Source: Bacteroidota bacterium
GTDB taxonomy: Bacteria > Bacteroidota > Ignavibacteria > UBA10030 > UBA8401
Assembly: GCA_030824295.1 (NCBI GenBank)
Contig: JAVBYA010000216.1
Location: forward strand, 1-9,401
DNA length: 9,401 nt
Direction: 5' to 3'
Shown here: one piece after another, positions 7,201-9,401 of the stretch
Position numbering within the stretch: position 1 is the first letter of the stretch
Layout: each line of letters starts with the position of its first letter
Made by a program: the position numbers and the translations under genes
Notes under the pieces: generated by a model
What the model was told of the DNA's origin: nothing
Seen by the model: only the letters and a program-made list of their open reading frames with translations
Databases searched by the model: none

Positions 7201-7398
7201 GTGCTTGTCGGCGGTCTGACCAGTTCCATGTTCCTGACGTTGCTGCTCGTGCCTGTCGTGTATATGAAGGTGGATGAGTGGAAGACCCGCATCCCGGCAT
7301 TCTTCAACCGTCCTTCCGGACTGCTGGCGCGCTTCCGCAGGAACGGTCAAGCAGCCGTGAATGCGAACGGCCGCATGGATGAGATCGGCGTCAAGTAA
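4219..7398 (+). CDS. RND-family multidrug efflux pump (HAE-1 type inner-membrane transporter)
   Basis: This 1,059-residue protein has the size and duplicated architecture of AcrB-type proton-driven pumps. It has one N-terminal helix (about 11-31), a large periplasmic porter/docking loop, helices 2-7 (about 334-558), a second large loop and helices 8-12 (about 860-1018). Proton-relay residues are conserved: D401-D402 in GILVDDSIVVLENI match the AcrB Asp pair 407/408. K929 in GLVAKNAILLVD matches K940. R960 and T967 in SRLRPILMTTL match R971 and T978, and the 31-residue Lys-Arg spacing is the same. These motifs support a functional antiporter of the hydrophobe/amphiphile type rather than a metal pump. 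Substrates cannot be read from the sequence. A basic tail of about 40 residues follows helix 12. AGGA is 8 bases before ATG 4219. It is last in the tetR-channel-adaptor-pump operon and is followed by a strong terminator. No frameshift is apparent. Confidence 0.95.
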   Translation: MTITELSIKRPSLIVVIFSVLGVLGLFSYSLLNYELLPKFSPPVITISTMYPGASPYEVENNVTKQIEDAISGIDKIDAIRSTSFEGFSLIIVEFKQSAKTDLVLQDASRKVGEIVAKLPSGAKQPTLSKIALDEVPVLRIGVTSQMDSREFYQFMKDRIQPRISKVAGVAQVVLSGGEEREIQVNLDAERLRSYGLSIMQVTQGIKNANLDFPTGKIKDADGQFIIRVAGKFSSIEDLRNLVVARSRQGGDVRLGDVAEVQDGAKEFTQMNRVNGVTSIGINLLKQSDANAVNVSALVRAELKKLQEEFKEQGIVFDIAQDSSLFTIDAADAVKFDLFLAIVMVAIVMLLFLHSVRNSFIVLIAIPTSIVSTFVFMYAMGFTLNLMTLLGLSLVIGILVDDSIVVLENIYHHLEKGEEQRAAALRGRNEIGFAALSITLVDVVVFLPLSLVGGIVGNIMREFALVIVGSTLMSLFVSFTITPLLASRFAKVERLTDKTLLGKFALGFEKQYHRFQEHYLNLLRWSLGHKRWVGVIAVTLFFGSFALPALGLIGVEFFAQTDRGEFSVTVELPPGANVEQTNQTSLTIERILSTMPEVKKVFTTVGVSADGFIGTSSNNVVQFNVALVPKNQRSISTTQVGLNIKEKIKEIPGLKVYVSPIGIFGAADQAPIQIAVTGTDMSTVLAGADTVKMLLERVKGTADVRLSAEAGKPEMQVDIDRAKMAQFGLSVAEVGATLRIALAGDDDSKYRDGNNEYSIRIHLDEFDRSSTDDLGSIAFINNRGQQVELKQFATIYQSAGPSRLQRQDRISVVYVNSQAVERPAGTIVQEFRKELAGTRLPAGTSIVYLGNEKNQSEGFGSMGLAMLAGILFVYLIMVALYDSYVYPFVVLFSIPMALIGAFAALAITGKALSIFAMLGFIMLIGLVAKNAILLVDRTNQTRAESGLSTYEALLEAGQSRLRPILMTTLTMIMGMLPIALSKSAGGEWKTGLAWVLVGGLTSSMFLTLLLVPVVYMKVDEWKTRIPAFFNRPSGLLARFRRNGQAAVNANGRMDEIGVK

Positions 7399-7425
7399 CA
7401 GCCGTAGTGTTGTGTACAGTACAAT

Positions 7426-7460
7426 AAAAAACCCCCGGAATATCCTTCCGGGGGTTTTTT
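7426..7460. terminator. Bidirectional rho-independent terminator
   Basis: CCCCCGGAA (7432-7440) pairs perfectly with TTCCGGGGG (7446-7454) around the loop TATCC. Six A residues precede the stem and six T residues follow it, so the paired region extends to 15 base pairs and has a U-tract in either direction. It lies 28 bases after the pump stop codon and 25 bases beyond the 3' end of the opposing lipoprotein gene, so it should end both convergent transcripts. Confidence 0.93.
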
Positions 7461-7484
7461 ATTTTGTTCGAGTGCCGGTACCGG

Positions 7485-7925
7485 TCAGTGGAGATGGTCC
7501 TTGAAGCGTGAGAGTTTCCCGCGCAGGGTCGACCGCTGTTCCGGTGTGAGGGAATTATGGAAGGCAACATATTGGGTGACAACATACGAGCGAAGCTCTT
7601 TCAGTTGTGCTTCCCGCTGTTCGAACATTTCGTTGACCTCCTTCTCCGTAAGCGTCCCTTTCTCCGTCAGCGAGAAGAGATCGCTTAGCACTCCGCCATG
7701 CAGATCTTTCATTGCACTCCTCTTTGAAAGCAGATTCCTCTTCACCTCCTGCAGCACCTTCTGCTGTTCCGATGTCAGTTCCAGTTCATCCGTCATTTTC
7801 TCTGCCATCCATTCCGCCCGTTGTTCGGCATGTTTCATCCGTCCCTCTTCCGAATCCGGCCGACAGCCGTACACAGCGGCGCCGGTAGCCAGCAGCACCG
7901 CCCCCATAGCGATAAAGCGTTTCAT
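7485..7925 (-). CDS. Spy/CpxP/ZraP-like LTxxQ-motif periplasmic lipoprotein
   Basis: A 146-residue protein with an N-terminal lipoprotein signal: MKRFIAMGAVLLATGAAVYG precedes Cys21, giving the lipobox VYGC. The mature protein is almost entirely helical and highly charged. It carries two LTxxQ-type motifs, LTSEQ at 50-54 and LTPEQ at 126-130. Paired motifs of this kind mark the Spy/CpxP/ZraP superfamily of periplasmic chaperones, envelope-stress modulators and metal-responsive proteins. The well-known enterobacterial members are soluble; this one is predicted to be membrane-anchored. Between the motifs lie MKDLHGGVLSDLFSL and the acidic EKEVNEMFEQREAQLKEL. No His-rich metal site is obvious, though scattered His residues occur, including a C-terminal HLH. 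A near-perfect Shine-Dalgarno site sits just upstream. It converges on the efflux operon across a shared terminator. Role in envelope stress or metal sensing is inferred from the family; no sensor kinase or sigma factor is in view. Confidence 0.8.
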   Translation of the reverse strand: MKRFIAMGAVLLATGAAVYGCRPDSEEGRMKHAEQRAEWMAEKMTDELELTSEQQKVLQEVKRNLLSKRSAMKDLHGGVLSDLFSLTEKGTLTEKEVNEMFEQREAQLKELRSYVVTQYVAFHNSLTPEQRSTLRGKLSRFKDHLH

Positions 7926-7928
7926 AGT

Positions 7929-7935
7929 ACCTCCT
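7929..7935 (-). promoter_or_regulatory. Strong ribosome binding site of the LTxxQ lipoprotein gene
   Basis: Read on the minus strand the sequence is AGGAGGT, a full anti-16S match, three bases before ATG 7925-7923. It is the strongest such site in the window and fixes the start codon, suggesting efficient translation. Confidence 0.75.
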
Positions 7936-8044
7936 GATGATGATTGTTGTGTGATCGATGGGGTATATTGAAAGACGAAGCAGCCGGAACGATATTGTGC
8001 ATGCTGATAACGGAGCAGATGGTCCGCTGGAATGAATTCTTCGA

Positions 8045-8073
8045 TTGTTCTTCGAGGGAATTAGCGGTACTAT
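8045..8073 (+). promoter_or_regulatory. Possible sigma-70-like promoter of the acyl-CoA synthetase gene
   Basis: TTGTTC (8045-8050) and TACTAT (8068-8073) are separated by exactly 17 bases. They match the consensus at 3 of 6 and 4 of 6 positions. Transcription would begin near 8080, about 28 bases before ATG 8108. The match is modest and could be chance, but it lies in the correct part of the divergent intergenic region. Confidence 0.3.
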
Positions 8074-8107
8074 TTACCCGACAATCCATCACCTTCGAGA
8101 GACCATC

Positions 8108-9401
8108 ATGCAATCCCCCCTGAAGATCCATCCTGTTCCCTCCATCTCATCACTGCAGGACCTGATCATCCGTTCGTCCAACGTCTATCCCGATAAACTC
8201 GCGATGGAGGACCTGAGCGATACGCCGATGCCGCGGCTCACATACAGTTCTCTGCTGATGCATGTGATGAAATTCGGTATGGCGCTCCGTGCGCTCGGAC
8301 TTAAAGAGCGGACGCATGTTGCCATCATCGGCGAGAACCGCACACAGTGGGCGGTCAGTTATCTGACCCTCGCCGCGTTCAACTATGTCGCAGTGCCGGT
8401 GGACCGGAATCTGCATGAGAACGAGGTGCTGAACGTGATCCACGAATCGGATGCCGAAGCGGTCATCTTCAGCGCTCAGTATGCATCGATCTTCTCTGAG
8501 TCCCATTCGTCGCTCCACAAAGTGAAGCATTACATCTGCATGGACCCCTACACGGCGGAGGGTCCGTTCCACGCCATGACCGACCTGCTCCGTTCCAGTC
8601 CCGGATGCTCCATCGAAGAACTTCCGAAGATCGACCCGAAGGCGATGAGCGTCATCCTTTTCACCTCCGGTACTCTGGGACGGTCCAAAGGAGTGATGCT
8701 CTCGCAGCATAATCTGGCGACCAATCTCATGTCCATGCTGAGCGTCTTCATGATGTATCCCGAGGACCGGTTCCTTTCCGTACTCCCGATCCATCACACA
8801 TACGAATGCACCTGCGGTCTGCTCCTGCCTTTGTATGCCGGCTCCTCCATCCATTTCGCCCGTTCGCTGAAGACCGTCACGGACGACCTGCAGCGGGTGA
8901 AAGCGACCATTCTGCTCGGTGTTCCGCTTTTGTACGACAAGATGTTCAAGCGCATCCATAAAGGGATCCAGGAGAAGAAAGCGGTGGCGAAGATTCTCCC
9001 GCATCTGGTGACGGCAACAGACCTGATGCAGTTCGTCGGCTGGAAGAGCGCCAAGAAAGCGGTCTTCAAGGAATTGCACCGTAAATTCGGAGGATCCATC
9101 CGTTTCTTCCTGGCCGGCGGGGCGGCTCCTGATCCGATGGTGGCGAAAGGACTGCGGGATCTGGGGTTCAATTTCGTGCAGGGCTACGGTCTGACGGAAA
9201 CGTCCCCCATTCTCGCCCTGAATTCCCCCACGAAGTTCAAGGATGATGCTGCAGGGATAACGCTTCCCGGTGTGGAATTGCGCATCAACGAACCGGATAA
9301 GGACGGGATCGGCGAGGTGTACGGAAAAGGTCCGAACATCATGCTGGGATATTACAAGAATCCTGCCGCCACGGCGGATGTGTTCGACAACGGCTGGTTC
9401 A
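8108..9401 (+). CDS. AMP-forming long-chain acyl-CoA synthetase-like enzyme, N-terminal portion
   Basis: The frame runs from ATG 8108 to the right edge without a stop, giving 431 codons of an adenylate-forming (ANL superfamily) enzyme. The family is usually 500-650 residues, so the C-terminal domain is cut off. The ATP-binding P-loop is FTSGTLGRSKGVMLS (S187-G188-T189 to K194). The adenine/acyl-adenylate motif is GYGLTET at 359-365. The sequence LPIHHTYECTCGLLLPLYAG and the ending MLGYYKNPAATADVFDNGWF are typical of fatty acyl-CoA synthetases, with the conserved TGD expected just beyond the edge. Such enzymes activate a carboxylate with ATP to an acyl-AMP and then form the CoA thioester, usually at the cytoplasmic face of the inner membrane. 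Exact substrate cannot be assigned; acyl-ACP synthetase activity is an alternative. The start is preceded by a weak purine stretch (GAGAGA, 8097-8102). It is transcribed away from the lipoprotein gene and is apparently not part of the efflux operon. Confidence 0.88.
   Translation, partial: MQSPLKIHPVPSISSLQDLIIRSSNVYPDKLAMEDLSDTPMPRLTYSSLLMHVMKFGMALRALGLKERTHVAIIGENRTQWAVSYLTLAAFNYVAVPVDRNLHENEVLNVIHESDAEAVIFSAQYASIFSESHSSLHKVKHYICMDPYTAEGPFHAMTDLLRSSPGCSIEELPKIDPKAMSVILFTSGTLGRSKGVMLSQHNLATNLMSMLSVFMMYPEDRFLSVLPIHHTYECTCGLLLPLYAGSSIHFARSLKTVTDDLQRVKATILLGVPLLYDKMFKRIHKGIQEKKAVAKILPHLVTATDLMQFVGWKSAKKAVFKELHRKFGGSIRFFLAGGAAPDPMVAKGLRDLGFNFVQGYGLTETSPILALNSPTKFKDDAAGITLPGVELRINEPDKDGIGEVYGKGPNIMLGYYKNPAATADVFDNGWF

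Noticed and set aside
7475..7484. Perfect palindrome CCGGTACCGG at the 3' end of the lipoprotein gene
   Set aside because: It is a short isolated palindrome beside a stop codon in GC-rich sequence, with no repeat partner or terminator tract; it may be chance.
7501..7971. Plus-strand open frame (156 codons) opposite the LTxxQ lipoprotein gene
   Set aside because: It is Ser/Cys/Phe-rich with no motif, while the minus strand has a lipobox, paired LTxxQ motifs and a strong ribosome binding site.
8150..9079. Minus-strand open frame (309 codons) opposite the acyl-CoA synthetase
   Set aside because: The plus-strand frame contains clear adenylate-forming enzyme motifs throughout; the antisense frame has none.

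Overview
The window looks like a chromosomal segment from a Gram-negative bacterium. It encodes a complete tripartite efflux pump with a TolC-like outer-membrane channel, and the small lipoprotein gene implies a periplasm. Most genes have recognisable Shine-Dalgarno sites. The protein style and the AT-rich left flank loosely suggest the Bacteroidota/Chlorobiota/Ignavibacteria grouping, but this is an inference and no marker gene is present to settle it.

Layout. Positions 1-534 hold the 3' end of an unrecognised membrane protein gene. Positions 535-1098 are a 564-base AT-richer gap without a credible gene but full of structure. It contains four direct copies plus one inverted copy of a GTTCGAAAGGT-type motif, three degenerate copies of a roughly 40-base unit, and two inverted repeats of identical geometry (GGAAAC-N16-GTTTCC) with a small terminator-like hairpin between them. 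From 1099 to 7398 runs a tight four-gene operon on the + strand: a TetR-family repressor, a TolC-family channel, a periplasmic adaptor (MFP/HlyD type) and an RND-family inner-membrane pump of about 1,059 residues. A strong bidirectional rho-independent terminator (7426-7460) closes the operon. A convergent gene on the - strand (7485-7925) encodes a small LTxxQ-motif lipoprotein of the Spy/CpxP/ZraP kind. Divergent from it, from 8108 to the right edge, is the first about 431 codons of an AMP-forming long-chain acyl-CoA synthetase-like enzyme.

How the genes fit together. The RND pump takes substrates from the inner membrane or periplasm using proton motive force. The adaptor bridges it to the outer-membrane channel, which provides the exit. 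The TetR protein is the first gene of the same operon and most likely represses it by binding the paired inverted repeats upstream of itself, with release when a pump substrate or related ligand binds. The Spy-like lipoprotein could belong to an envelope-stress response, but no regulatory link to the pump is visible. The acyl-CoA synthetase appears to be an independent housekeeping or lipid-metabolism gene.

I do not see a clear candidate for a wholly new system. The best leads are the paired operators and the repeat-dense gap before the repressor.
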